A DNA stretch of 34,432 nucleotides from an uncultured Lachnospiraceae bacterium (GCA_900316395.1 ONCT01000019.1:1-34432); one strand, 5' to 3'. Counted from the first letter of the stretch, positions 7,955 to 17,650 are shown. Numbers and translations: made by a program. Notes: generated from the letters alone by a model not told the origin.

Positions 7955-8977
7955 TTACATATTGCCTAAAATGCTATATATCTTATGCGCAATTGAATGA
8001 AGGGGAAGCTGGTATTCAACTGCTCCTATATCATAGGCCGCCTTAGGCATTCCATATACAACAGAGGATTCCTCATCCTGACCTATTGTATGTCCACCTG
8101 CTCTTCTAATAGAAAGCAACCCATCTGCACCGTCTTTGCCCATTCCAGTAAGAAGAGCGGCAACAGCGTGACGACCTGCCACTCTTGCAACAGATTCAAA
8201 CATAGCATCAACAGATGGGCAGTGACCACTAACCTTTGGGCCAGTCTTACATTCAACTGCGAATCTGTCTCCATTTCTTACAAGCCTCATATGCTTATCA
8301 CCTGGTGCAATAAGCACAAGTCCTGGTCTTAATATATCACCTGTATTAGCTTCCTTAACATTAACTGCGCATTGGCTATTAAGTCTCTCAGCATACATCT
8401 TGGTAAATCCAGGTGGCATATGCTGTGTAACAATTGTTCCTGGAATATCACTACGAAATCCCATAATTACATCACATAAAGCTTCTGTTCCACCTGTAGA
8501 AGCACCAAGAGCTACTACAACATGTTCACTGTCAATATTTTTAGAGGATACACTTTTTGGTGCCACCCTCTTCATCTCACCCACATTTACAGTAGATGCA
8601 ATCTTAATCTTAGTACACAACTCCCTTGATAGATAATTAAGAATCTCATCCTTAGTCATATTAACTGGCTTAGATATAAAATCAACTGCTCCAGCATTCA
8701 ATGCATCGAAGACCTTATCACTCAATGCACTTACCATAACAATTGGGATAGGATACTGTGGCATTAGTCTCTGTGTGAATTCAAGTCCGTCCATCCTTGG
8801 CATCTCAATATCGAGAGTCATAACGTCTGGCTTATACTTAAGTATCATATCTCGTGCTTCAAAAGGATCTGCGGCAACTGCTACCACCTCGAGAGCGGGG
8901 TCTGAATTAATCCCCTTAACCATGAGTTCACGAAACATCATGGAATCATCTACAACAAGCACTCTAATTTTTCTCAC
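7955..8977 (-). CDS. cheB: CheB protein-glutamate methylesterase
   Basis: The 340-residue protein has an N-terminal receiver (1-125; phospho-acceptor Asp56 in LDIEMPRMDG, Lys103 in SKPVN) and a C-terminal methylesterase domain (from about 150) with the catalytic triad Ser160 (GASTGG), His186 (TQHMPPG) and Asp282 (GMGKDGADG). It removes methyl groups from receptor glutamates, and also deamidates glutamines, for adaptation, activated by CheA phosphorylation. The start is GTG at 8977 with GAAGG 8 bases upstream. It follows cheR by 26 bases. Confidence 0.96.
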   Translation of the reverse strand: MRKIRVLVVDDSMMFRELMVKGINSDPALEVVAVAADPFEARDMILKYKPDVMTLDIEMPRMDGLEFTQRLMPQYPIPIVMVSALSDKVFDALNAGAVDFISKPVNMTKDEILNYLSRELCTKIKIASTVNVGEMKRVAPKSVSSKNIDSEHVVVALGASTGGTEALCDVIMGFRSDIPGTIVTQHMPPGFTKMYAERLNSQCAVNVKEANTGDILRPGLVLIAPGDKHMRLVRNGDRFAVECKTGPKVSGHCPSVDAMFESVARVAGRHAVAALLTGMGKDGADGLLSIRRAGGHTIGQDEESSVVYGMPKAAYDIGAVEYQLPLHSIAHKIYSILGNM

Positions 8978-9003
8978 TTCATACGCCTTCTTTCATATAT
9001 TAT

Positions 9004-9810
9004 TTATAATGGTTTTCTAAATATTGAAGGTCTTACAAATTCAAGATTTGTGGCCTCTTTATCGATATTTTCTGTATTACCGATAATAAAATATCCCCCC
9101 GGCTCTAAGACATCATATATCTTATTAACAAGCTCTCTCTTTGTATCTTCTGAGAAGTAAATCATAACATTTCTAAGGAAGATGCAATGCATCTTGGTCT
9201 TGAATGGAAAATCATTCATAAGATTGAATTGGCGAAACATTACATTCCTTCTTATATCATCCTTAACCTTATAATTGAATTCATCAATTCTCTTGAAATT
9301 AGCTCTCTGCCATTGTGGCGGCAGCACCTCAATCTTCTCCTTAAGATACACACCTTGCATAGCATAGCGAAGTACTTCACTTGACAAGTCCGTTGCAAGT
9401 AAAGTGGAATTCCAGTTACCATAATTAAGTCCCAAGAAATCCTTAACAACCATGGCAATGGTATAAGGCTCTTCACCTGAAGATGAGGCTCCCGACCATA
9501 TTCTTATATCATGGGTATGCTGTTCCTTCTTAACAACCCAAGGCAGAATAACATCTCTTAAGAAAATAAAATGGTCAGGTTCTCTCCAGAAATAAGTATG
9601 ATTAGTTGTTAATATATTAAGCATATTCTGAAGTTCATGTCCGCTACGGTCTGACTCAACAGCATTGAGATATTCGTCATAGCTGGAGAATCCATTTCGC
9701 GCCAAGTAATTATCAAGTCGCCCCTGCACAATAACTTTTTTACTGGCAAGGTTAATACCATATCTGGATTCTAAGAACTGAACTAGTCTGTCAAATTCTA
9801 TATCTGTCAT
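9004..9810 (-). CDS. cheR: CheR chemotaxis protein methyltransferase
   Basis: The 268-residue protein has the CheR N-terminal helical domain (1-80, ending in NILTTNHTYFWREPDHF) and a SAM-binding methyltransferase domain with RIWSGASSSGEEPYTIAM (about 103-120) and FLRNVMIYFS (about 211-220). It methylates receptor glutamates and opposes CheB. There is no C-terminal TPR extension. AGGAGG precedes the ATG. The adaptation pair cheR-cheB is complete in this operon, while cheC and cheD are not seen. Confidence 0.96.
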   Translation of the reverse strand: MTDIEFDRLVQFLESRYGINLASKKVIVQGRLDNYLARNGFSSYDEYLNAVESDRSGHELQNMLNILTTNHTYFWREPDHFIFLRDVILPWVVKKEQHTHDIRIWSGASSSGEEPYTIAMVVKDFLGLNYGNWNSTLLATDLSSEVLRYAMQGVYLKEKIEVLPPQWQRANFKRIDEFNYKVKDDIRRNVMFRQFNLMNDFPFKTKMHCIFLRNVMIYFSEDTKRELVNKIYDVLEPGGYFIIGNTENIDKEATNLEFVRPSIFRKPL

Positions 9811-9823
9811 AATGCCTCCTTTA

Positions 9824-10777
9824 TTATGATTTTATTTGTTTTTGTATTTTCAGGAATAAATCTACTAAGTAAGGGTCATATAATATTCCCTTATCTGTCT
9901 CTATCTTATGAAAAGCCTCTTCTCTTGATAAGCCTTCCTTAATATACATTTCAAATGCGTCAGTAATAGCAACAATACGAGCAGCAAGGGGAATATCTTC
10001 TCCCTTAAGACCATTAGGACTGCCACTTCCATCCCAATGCTCCTTATAGTTATAGACAACATCCACTGATGCCTGCAGTGCAGGATTGTTCTCATCTTCA
10101 GTAAAGAATATACCGAACATCTTAGGGTCAATGCTTCGTATATTGCTGGCAATCTCCACACCATCAATGAAGGGTTCTGAGATTTTGTTCTCATATCTGT
10201 CAGTAAAATTCAAAGCCTGTGTTAGCATCCTTGAATTCTTAGATATAATATCATTCTCCACAGATACATCTTCACCATCGATGGAATGGGCTGCAAGATT
10301 CTTAAGTATACGCTTCTTCTCATTGAACATCATCTCGCTTTGCTCACTAATAACCTGATTTAGCTTCCTGTTATTCTCTTCTAATTCCTGTCTTAAGTGA
10401 TATATATTAAGATGGGTTGATACCCTGGTCTTAATCTCTGTTACATCAAAGGGCTTCTTAACAAAATCAACTCCGCCTATCTCAAATGCCTTCTCTCTCT
10501 CATCATCGCCTTCTGCAGCAGATACAAATATAACGGGGATATCTCTTGTGTGTGGATTCTCCTTAAGCATTTGGCAGAATTCATAGCCGTTAATGTCAGG
10601 CATCATAATATCAAGAAGAACCATACTCGGAAGCTCCTCATTAAGGATGTCAGTAGCCTCAACAGCACTCATGGCAGACTTAGTCTTATAACCTAGAGAA
10701 TCAAGAATCTCTTCAAGCAGCATTATATTAACATCAAGATCATCAACAATTAGAATTGTATCTTTATCTTTCTCCAA
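9824..10777 (-). CDS. response regulator with a degenerate HD-GYP output domain
   Basis: An N-terminal receiver (phospho-acceptor Asp in LLDIMMPDINGYEF, Lys in VKKPFD) is followed by a coiled coil (about 130-155) and a C-terminal region. Its last third, EHWDGSGSPNGLKGEDIPLA followed by ARIVAITDAFEMY, is clearly HD-GYP derived. GYP reads GSP, the HHE before it reads YKE, and the HDIGK metal site expected upstream is not found. It therefore probably cannot cleave c-di-GMP. It could act as a non-catalytic c-di-GMP or protein-binding output. Start: TTG at 10777 has AGGTGA 5 bases upstream. A GTG at 10801 is in frame (325 aa) but has no good ribosome site and overlaps the preceding gene by 23 bases. 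Confidence 0.85.
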   Translation of the reverse strand: MEKDKDTILIVDDLDVNIMLLEEILDSLGYKTKSAMSAVEATDILNEELPSMVLLDIMMPDINGYEFCQMLKENPHTRDIPVIFVSAAEGDDEREKAFEIGGVDFVKKPFDVTEIKTRVSTHLNIYHLRQELEENNRKLNQVISEQSEMMFNEKKRILKNLAAHSIDGEDVSVENDIISKNSRMLTQALNFTDRYENKISEPFIDGVEIASNIRSIDPKMFGIFFTEDENNPALQASVDVVYNYKEHWDGSGSPNGLKGEDIPLAARIVAITDAFEMYIKEGLSREEAFHKIETDKGILYDPYLVDLFLKIQKQIKS

Positions 10778-10778
10778 T

Positions 10779-12209
10779 CTACTCACCTGCCTTATCAACA
10801 CATTCCATTAAGCTCTCTAACTCATCAAGATAGTCCCGGCACTTGTCCTTTTTCTCCTTTCTGGCATTCATCACAAGACGAAATGCTATGGAAGATACTT
10901 CCTTAGGTGCATTCTCTACACGAGTCTTAATACCTGATGCAAAGCCCTCTGCCTTGTCCCAGTTATCAAGCTCCACACAGAGCTTACACTTCTCAATCAA
11001 GTCACATATCTTATTAATATTAGCTTCATTAGTAAAGTCCCGGCTCTGCTCTAATTGCTCATTTCGACCAACGTCTAATGATGCCTTAAGCTCAGATATA
11101 GTCACCATTTCTTCACTATCATCGGATTCGCTATCCGTCTTCATATTAATGGTAAATGTAAATGTGGTCCCCTTGCCCTTCTTAGACTCAACCTCTATAT
11201 GACCGCCCATAAGCTCTACTATCTGCTTACATACATATAAGCCAAGACCAGTACCACCATATTCTCTTGTAATGCTTCCATCTGCCTGACTGAAGCTATT
11301 GAATATCTTATCCATATCTTCAACAGACATTCCTATTCCCGTGTCCGTTACGAAGAATGTAAGCTCAATATCCTTCTTCTTATGCTTAGTCTTATATACA
11401 TCTAAGCTTACATAACCACTAGACGTGAACTTTATTGCATTATTAAGAAGGTTATTAATCACCTGACTAAGATGGAATTCATCCCCATATACAACATCAG
11501 GAATACTATCAGATATACTACATCTTAATTCTATTCCCTTCTCATTGGCTACTGACTCTAAAGTAGCAATAGATGAATCAATCAAATCACGTATAGAGAA
11601 GGCTTCCGATTCAATAACCATCTTGCCATTCTCTAGCTTGGCGTAATCAAGCAGGTTATCAATAATCTTCTCCATGTTATCGCAACAATTAAGAACAATA
11701 TTCATTGTCCTCTTATTAGATATGTCCTCTTCCTTCTCGTAGAGATTGCGTACGTGCCCACGTATTCCATTTACAGGAGTTCTAAGCTCATGAGTCAGAT
11801 TAGCGGTAAATTCATCTCTCGCCCTAAGTAGTTCTCTCATATTCTCTTCCTTAGAATTAAGCTGCTTGGTAAGAGAATCCACTTCCCTTAGGTCAGTGAT
11901 GAACACCCCTAATTTAACTTCATTATTATTGTCTATTATAAAATGTACATTTACAGGAAAGCAGGTATGATTCTTCCTATACACATCGCTTCTAATATCC
12001 TCTGATGTGTTCTCTCTTATAAATGTACTTATATCTGTATCTTCATCAAATAGATTCGGCAGTATATCGCAGACATTAAAATCCAGGGAGTCAAAATCCA
12101 GCTCCCTATATCCAGCGCGATTCATATAAGAGACATTTCCCTTATCATCGAAAAAGCAAATTATCTCAGATAGTTCATCTAGAACATGATTAATACTGCC
12201 ACTATCCAT
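10779..12209 (-). CDS. PAS-domain histidine kinase with an Hpt-like tail lacking the histidine
   Basis: The 476-residue cytoplasmic protein has a PAS domain (about 5-110), a short coiled coil and HisKA with phospho-acceptor His140 (LTHELRTPVNGI). The ATPase has NLLNNAIKF (about 253-261), DTGIGM (289-294) and GGTGLGLYV (318-326). The C-terminal about 100 residues are helical. INKICDLIEK and ELDNWDKAEGFASGIKTRV (about 414-432) align with an Hpt domain, but SG replaces the His-Ser of AHSLKG, so no phospho-histidine is possible there. It has no membrane segment. Its ATG shares one base with the stop of the permease-kinase gene (TAATG), so the two are translationally coupled and probably made in fixed ratio. 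It likely phosphorylates one of the receivers in this operon. Confidence 0.88.
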   Translation of the reverse strand: MDSGSINHVLDELSEIICFFDDKGNVSYMNRAGYRELDFDSLDFNVCDILPNLFDEDTDISTFIRENTSEDIRSDVYRKNHTCFPVNVHFIIDNNNEVKLGVFITDLREVDSLTKQLNSKEENMRELLRARDEFTANLTHELRTPVNGIRGHVRNLYEKEEDISNKRTMNIVLNCCDNMEKIIDNLLDYAKLENGKMVIESEAFSIRDLIDSSIATLESVANEKGIELRCSISDSIPDVVYGDEFHLSQVINNLLNNAIKFTSSGYVSLDVYKTKHKKKDIELTFFVTDTGIGMSVEDMDKIFNSFSQADGSITREYGGTGLGLYVCKQIVELMGGHIEVESKKGKGTTFTFTINMKTDSESDDSEEMVTISELKASLDVGRNEQLEQSRDFTNEANINKICDLIEKCKLCVELDNWDKAEGFASGIKTRVENAPKEVSSIAFRLVMNARKEKKDKCRDYLDELESLMECVDKAGE

Positions 12210-15013
12210 TATAACACCTTCTTAATTTCCTCAACTAACTGTTCCTGGTCAATAGGCTTGGCCACATGACCATTCATACCAGCCTTCTTCGCATCATCTA
12301 TGTCGCTTTGGAATGCGTTAGCCGTCATGGCAAGTATCGGCACATCAGCCTTGGACTTATCTGATATATTCCTAATAGCCATGGCCGCCTCATAACCGTT
12401 AAGCTTAGGCATCTGAATATCCATAAATACTATGTCGTAGTAACCAGCAGGACGAGATATAATCTTGGTAAGGGCATCCTGGCCATCCTCTGATTCCTCC
12501 ACCTCAAAACCATAGATTTCTAAGATAGCCGCACCAATTTCCCTATTAATCTCCATATCGTCAACAAGAAGAACTCTCTTGCCGTTAAAGTCTGCTTCTG
12601 TTATATCAGTACTTCGTGCGTTAAGCTTCTCAACCTCTTCTTCGCTGACAATAGGAAAGATTACATCCACTGTCACCTTGGTACCAACATTTTCCTTAGT
12701 ATCAATAGATATGGTTCCTTCTAACAGGTCAACTATGCTCTTAGTAATTGCCATTCCAAGACCTGTACCCTGAATTGCAGCTGTCTCTTCTCTCTGCTCA
12801 CGCTCAAAGTCTTCGAATATCTTCGCTACGAATTCCTGTGACATTCCATAACCATTATCCTCAACAACAAATGTATAGGAACCATTATTTCCTGAGGAAG
12901 AATTCTCAATTACTCTAACTGATATTTCCCCATCATCAGGTGTGTATTTTATAGCATTGGATATAAGATTAATAAGCACCTGATTGATTCGAAGTCTATC
13001 TACAGATACATACTTATGCTCTAGCTTGGAGGTATCGACATTGAAGCTTTGTCCCTTAGCCGCAGCCTGTCCCTTCGTAATAGAATATATATTATCAAGA
13101 ACAACCTCTAAGTCCTCTGGCCTTGGGTCTAGTTCAATCTTACCACTCTCAATACGACTCATCTCTAAGATATCATTAATAAGAGACAACAGATGAACAC
13201 CTGAATCCTTAATCTTGTGAAGATAATCATCCATCTTCTCAGAATCAGATGTGTCGAGCAACGCAAGGTCTGTAAATCCTAATATGGCATTCATAGGCGT
13301 TCTAATATCATGTGACATGTTGAATAAGAATGCCGTCTTAGCCTCACTCTTAGATTCGAATTCAATAGCTTTCTTATCAGCATCCTTTTGTCTCTTAAGA
13401 AGAATAGAGAACAAGGAATACAATGCCACAAGCACAATAAGTACAACTACAACCTGAATTATTGCATTTCTGCTCATAAGATTAGTTAGTGCACCCTTCT
13501 GCCACCTCTCAATGTTATCTACATAATCAACACTACTTTGCCTAATCCACATAACAGATGAGAAGAATATAAGAAATGCCATTAGCATCCACATAACAGT
13601 AGATTTGCCATACAATCCCTTCTTATCCTTACGATATGCGAGCCAATAATATATAAGCCCCACAAGACTCCATATAGCTAGAATGAAGTAAGACTCAGTT
13701 GCAATCTTGTTCTCAGAGAACACATTCGGAATCAGTAAGAAAAGGAAGGATACAATTGCGAATATCATTCCAATTATAGACGCAACTTTAATTACTTTAT
13801 TAGGATTTTCATCATTAGATGCAAGCCTGAAGCTGCCTGCCATACTATATACATATACAATTGTTGCTGATATTGTTGTTATATCTACTATCCAACCAAT
13901 TGCTGTTCTACCGAAGAAAGGCACGATTATAGATATAACCATAATTATAAGAATACCAACCCATGGCTCACCATTCTTATTAGTCTTAGTAACAACCTTA
14001 GGAAGCAAATCTTCCTCTGACATTGCAACAAGCATTCTAGCTGAAGCACGATATAGTCCGAAAAGACTTGTGGATATAGCACATAGAATACATGCTATAA
14101 GAATATATAATCCTGTATCACCTAATACATAGTAAGTGCTATAGAATACAGGTGCCGATAGCAGTCCATCAGCATTAGATGCTGCAGTGATATACGACTC
14201 CCACGAATTGAAACCATCAGGAAGACCTAATACTGGAATAAGCACCGGCAGAATATAAGCAAGTGCAATAACAATAACAGATATAAGAGTTATCTTATCT
14301 ACATTCCTAGAGCTTCTGCCACCTGAATTGAACATATACATAAAGGCTTCGAAGCCCACATACATCCAAGGTGCAAGCATTACAATATTGAATATCTCTA
14401 CTCCATCAGACACATCTGTCTTGGCAAATGGAATGAATTCACTAGGGTGTCCCATTGTTAGTACACCTATAAATATTGCAACTATGAATACAACATGTAG
14501 TAGCGCTAATACAATATGGAATATTCTGGCCCATTTCTTGCCGAATATTGTAAGTATTGCGAATACTACAAGTGCTCCTACCGTAAGAAGTATCTCTCCA
14601 AAATACACATCATATCCAAGGATGCTATAATGAAAACCGAACTGTAACACATCACCCCATATAACACGCACCAAGATAACTAAAGCTGTAGAGTTAGCCC
14701 ATATAATAGATAAATAAGCAAGGAGAATCGCCCATGCTGATAAGAATCCATGGTCTGCTCCAAGAGACTTGGATATATAGACATGAATACCTGCTTCAGT
14801 AGGATATTTCTTAGCCATGTATGATGTACATTTGCCAATGACAAATATCATAACAGCAGAAAGTACAATACCAACTACCGAACCAAGTGGTCCAGCCTCC
14901 GGCAGGAAGATATTAGAAGGCATCATAAACGCACCCCAACCTACTGCACAACCGAAGGCATAGGCAAAGGTCGACATTATTCCTATTTTCCCACTCATCT
15001 CCTGTTTCTTCAT
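12209..15013 (-). CDS. amino-acid-permease (APC)-type transporter fused to a hybrid histidine kinase
   Basis: This 934-residue membrane protein has three parts. Residues 1-460 form an APC-superfamily permease-like domain with about 12 helices; the first helix carries GCAVGWGAFMMPS, the glycine-rich unwound substrate segment of the family. Two more helices (about 472-489 and 517-538) lead to HisKA with His568 (NMSHDIRTPMNAILGF) and an ATPase with NLISNAIKY (682-690), DNGYGM (719-724) and GTGLGMAI (749-756). A C-terminal receiver (about 812-934) has phospho-acceptor Asp865 (FMDIQMPKLNG). All kinase and receiver residues look intact. It probably senses, and may import, an amino acid or amine and signals through the receiver to an Hpt protein. 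Transporter-kinase fusions are known (CbrA carries a sodium-solute symporter domain); an APC version inside a chemotaxis operon is unusual. The substrate is unknown. Confidence 0.92.
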   Translation of the reverse strand: MKKQEMSGKIGIMSTFAYAFGCAVGWGAFMMPSNIFLPEAGPLGSVVGIVLSAVMIFVIGKCTSYMAKKYPTEAGIHVYISKSLGADHGFLSAWAILLAYLSIIWANSTALVILVRVIWGDVLQFGFHYSILGYDVYFGEILLTVGALVVFAILTIFGKKWARIFHIVLALLHVVFIVAIFIGVLTMGHPSEFIPFAKTDVSDGVEIFNIVMLAPWMYVGFEAFMYMFNSGGRSSRNVDKITLISVIVIALAYILPVLIPVLGLPDGFNSWESYITAASNADGLLSAPVFYSTYYVLGDTGLYILIACILCAISTSLFGLYRASARMLVAMSEEDLLPKVVTKTNKNGEPWVGILIIMVISIIVPFFGRTAIGWIVDITTISATIVYVYSMAGSFRLASNDENPNKVIKVASIIGMIFAIVSFLFLLIPNVFSENKIATESYFILAIWSLVGLIYYWLAYRKDKKGLYGKSTVMWMLMAFLIFFSSVMWIRQSSVDYVDNIERWQKGALTNLMSRNAIIQVVVVLIVLVALYSLFSILLKRQKDADKKAIEFESKSEAKTAFLFNMSHDIRTPMNAILGFTDLALLDTSDSEKMDDYLHKIKDSGVHLLSLINDILEMSRIESGKIELDPRPEDLEVVLDNIYSITKGQAAAKGQSFNVDTSKLEHKYVSVDRLRINQVLINLISNAIKYTPDDGEISVRVIENSSSGNNGSYTFVVEDNGYGMSQEFVAKIFEDFEREQREETAAIQGTGLGMAITKSIVDLLEGTISIDTKENVGTKVTVDVIFPIVSEEEVEKLNARSTDITEADFNGKRVLLVDDMEINREIGAAILEIYGFEVEESEDGQDALTKIISRPAGYYDIVFMDIQMPKLNGYEAAMAIRNISDKSKADVPILAMTANAFQSDIDDAKKAGMNGHVAKPIDQEQLVEEIKKVL

Positions 15014-15062
15014 GCTAACACTATCCTGACTTTCTAATTATTTTTATACCTGTTGCTACATT

Positions 15063-16751
15063 CTAGGCCTTAATAAATTCTTCGAACTCCTTAGCTGATA
15101 CTGGCTTAGAGAAGTAGTATCCCTGAATAATATCACAGCCTAATTCCTTGAGTGTATCTAACTGCTCCTGCTCTTCTACACCCTCAGCAATTACAGGCAC
15201 ATCTAAGAATCGTGATATATCAATTATTAATTCAACTAGCTTAAGTGATGTGTCATCCTTTAACATATTTCTTACAAAGCTCATATCCATCTTAAGTGCA
15301 TCAATAGGGATGGCTGTAAGCATGTTAAGGGATGAGTAACCTGTTCCAAAATCATCCATCTCAATCTCGAAGCCCTTATCTCTTAAGCTGTTAACAACCT
15401 TAACAAGAAGCTCCGCATCATCAGAATACGCCGATTCTGTAATTTCAAGATATAATTCAGACGTCTTAAGTCCATACCTTTCAACAATCCCTACTAATGT
15501 ATCCTCTAAATCAGGATTATATATGTCGATTCTCGATACATTTACGGATACAGGAATTGTTATGCCATACTTATCCTTCCATCTGCTAACCTGATAAGCT
15601 GCCGTCTCCCATACATATTCATCAAGCTTCTGAATAAGACCGTTGCTTTCGAATAATGGAATGAACTTACCTGGACTAATCATGCCAAGAGTAGGATGAT
15701 TCCATCTAACAAGAGCCTCTGCACTTGTAAGCATTGGCTCACCATGCTGGATAGAATATTTTGGTTGAAAATGTACTACAAAATCCTTATCTCTAATAGC
15801 CTGGTCAATATCTGTTATAAGCTTCTCATTGTATATCTGCTCGTCGTGAAGATTGCTATCATAGAATCCAATCTGATTAACATAATCACCACGAATCAGG
15901 TTACATGCAAGTCTTGCATGCTCGAATATACTCTGTGGCGTCTCACCATCATCAATTGATTCGTTAATACCCATTCTAAGTCTGATATTGCCAGAAGAAA
16001 ATGCAATATCATCTATTTCTTTCATAATGTTATCTAAGAACGCCTGATAATCAGAAATACTGTCAGTATAGATATAGAATGTATCTGCCTCAGCACGACA
16101 TGCAATTCCAATTCTATCCTGAATCTGATTCCTAATAATATCAGCAATCTTCTTAAGCACGAAGTCACCCTCTTCGTGACCATATATCTCATTAATAAGG
16201 TGGAAATGTTCAATATCAAGAGAGATTGCATCCATTGTGACATCCTCAACGAAGCCAGATGTACGCATCTGTCTTATGTACTCGTAGAAATATTCCTTAG
16301 AATAAAGCCCTGTTAATTCGTCTATCTGAGTAGATTCGATTATTTGCTGCTTCTCATATAATTCAATAACTCTTTCGCATCTGGCAATAATAACCTCAGG
16401 CATATTATATGGCTTCTTGATGAAATCAACGGCTCCAGCCTTAATAATCTCCGCCTCAGACTCAGTATCAGATGTCATAACGATAACAGGAATAGATGAT
16501 AAATCCTGATCTTCATTATATGCTTTAATAAACTCAAATCCGTCCATTACAGGCATCATCAAATCAAGAAGAATAAGTGATATCTTCTCATCAGAATTCT
16601 TAATACAGTCAATGGCTTCTTTACCATTCTCTGCATAAGCTATATCATAATCGTCTATAAGCATATTACCGAGTAATTCTCTATTAATATCCTCATCATC
16701 AACGATTAATATTTTCCTCTTAACTTCTCCCCCATATAATGCATTATACAT
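15063..16751 (-). CDS. REC-GGDEF(degenerate)-EAL c-di-GMP phosphodiesterase
   Basis: The 562-residue cytoplasmic protein has a receiver (about 12-130, phospho-acceptor Asp63 in LLDLMMPVMDG, Lys in IKKPYN). A GGDEF-family domain (about 140-300) has EADTF (221-225) where GGDEF should be, so it cannot be a normal cyclase. An EAL domain (about 312-562) follows. EAL residues look complete: AEALVRW (Glu345), VNVS (Asn404), LEITES (Glu436), DDFGTGYSS (466-474), Lys487, AEGVE (Glu523) and QGYYFSKP (Gln543). It should hydrolyse c-di-GMP under control of receiver phosphorylation, with the GGDEF remnant possibly binding GTP as a regulator. AAGGGGGAAG precedes the ATG at 16751. It lies directly upstream of the permease-kinase, its probable signalling partner. 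Confidence 0.92.
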   Translation of the reverse strand: MYNALYGGEVKRKILIVDDEDINRELLGNMLIDDYDIAYAENGKEAIDCIKNSDEKISLILLDLMMPVMDGFEFIKAYNEDQDLSSIPVIVMTSDTESEAEIIKAGAVDFIKKPYNMPEVIIARCERVIELYEKQQIIESTQIDELTGLYSKEYFYEYIRQMRTSGFVEDVTMDAISLDIEHFHLINEIYGHEEGDFVLKKIADIIRNQIQDRIGIACRAEADTFYIYTDSISDYQAFLDNIMKEIDDIAFSSGNIRLRMGINESIDDGETPQSIFEHARLACNLIRGDYVNQIGFYDSNLHDEQIYNEKLITDIDQAIRDKDFVVHFQPKYSIQHGEPMLTSAEALVRWNHPTLGMISPGKFIPLFESNGLIQKLDEYVWETAAYQVSRWKDKYGITIPVSVNVSRIDIYNPDLEDTLVGIVERYGLKTSELYLEITESAYSDDAELLVKVVNSLRDKGFEIEMDDFGTGYSSLNMLTAIPIDALKMDMSFVRNMLKDDTSLKLVELIIDISRFLDVPVIAEGVEEQEQLDTLKELGCDIIQGYYFSKPVSAKEFEEFIKA

Positions 16752-16789
16752 GGATTCTTCCCCCTTTTGCCTTCTTTAAGTATTACAAC

Positions 16790-17644
16790 CTATTTTATAA
16801 TCTCATCAATTGTCGACACAGTACTAAAGCTCCCCTCATGTGTCGCAATGATATATTTAATCTTATCTAATTCAAAATAATTAACATAGCATATTACTGT
16901 CTTATTCTCTCCTGCAATTGCACCAGATGATTCAATAACAGTACATGTCTTATGAAGCAAATCAGTAATGTCTCTTATGATGCCTTCAGGATCCTTCGTA
17001 ATAATTGTAACCTGCTTAATTGCCTCGAACCTGTCAGTGAATTTATTAATCACAGAGGAAGCTACGATAAATACAAGCAAGCTAAGCAGCGCCTTATCCT
17101 CATCAATAAATACAAATACAAAAGCATATACAATTATATTGAACAGAACAAGAATAAGCGTCATGCTATACTCTTTGCCCGTCTTACGATATATCCTGTC
17201 TAGAAGGATATTGGCAAATATCTCAGAACCGTCTATATATCCTCCGTTCTTAAGAATTATAGACAAGCCTATTCCAAGAATTGCTCCTCCAAATGCCACT
17301 GCTATAAAGTGCTCAGTATCAAGCTCAAAGGGTACCTTCTCAAATAAATGCATGCCAATTGTATACACAGTAGAGCCAAGTAACGCCTTCAAGAAAAATT
17401 CAAGTCCTAATACAAAATACGAAAGTATCAAGAAGGGAAGAAATACAGCAAAAACGCATAGCGCCAAATCGAATCCCGTTAACTGACTAATTATAATTCC
17501 AATACCTGCTGTTCCATAATCAATAGCATCATTAGGAATCAGTATGCAGGCAACAGAAAAAGCCGCTATAATAGCGCCAATTATAATGAATATGACGGAC
17601 CTAATTTCCTTCTTGACAATCTTATTAAATCTAGTTTTACCCAT
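16790..17644 (-). CDS. YitT family membrane protein (DUF161 + DUF2179)
   Basis: The 284-residue protein has five to six membrane helices in the first about 205 residues (for example SVIFIIIGAIIAAFSVACI, and the family segment TAGIGIIISQLTGFDLAL). A cytoplasmic DUF2179 domain of about 75 residues follows, starting KQVTIITKDPEGIIRDI. The biochemical role of the family is not established. The ATG has no ribosome site, and a strong promoter places the transcription start on or next to it (see the promoter entry). It is the first gene of the presumed signalling operon, 38 bases before the EAL gene; whether it belongs functionally is unclear. Confidence 0.9.
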   Translation of the reverse strand: MGKTRFNKIVKKEIRSVIFIIIGAIIAAFSVACILIPNDAIDYGTAGIGIIISQLTGFDLALCVFAVFLPFLILSYFVLGLEFFLKALLGSTVYTIGMHLFEKVPFELDTEHFIAVAFGGAILGIGLSIILKNGGYIDGSEIFANILLDRIYRKTGKEYSMTLILVLFNIIVYAFVFVFIDEDKALLSLLVFIVASSVINKFTDRFEAIKQVTIITKDPEGIIRDITDLLHKTCTVIESSGAIAGENKTVICYVNYFELDKIKYIIATHEGSFSTVSTIDEIIK

Positions 17645-17650
17645 ATAAAT

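Noticed and set aside
8977..8989. Mini-ORF ATG AAG TGA overlapping the cheB GTG start
   Set aside because: Two codons overlapping the true start are expected by chance; there is no evidence for regulation.
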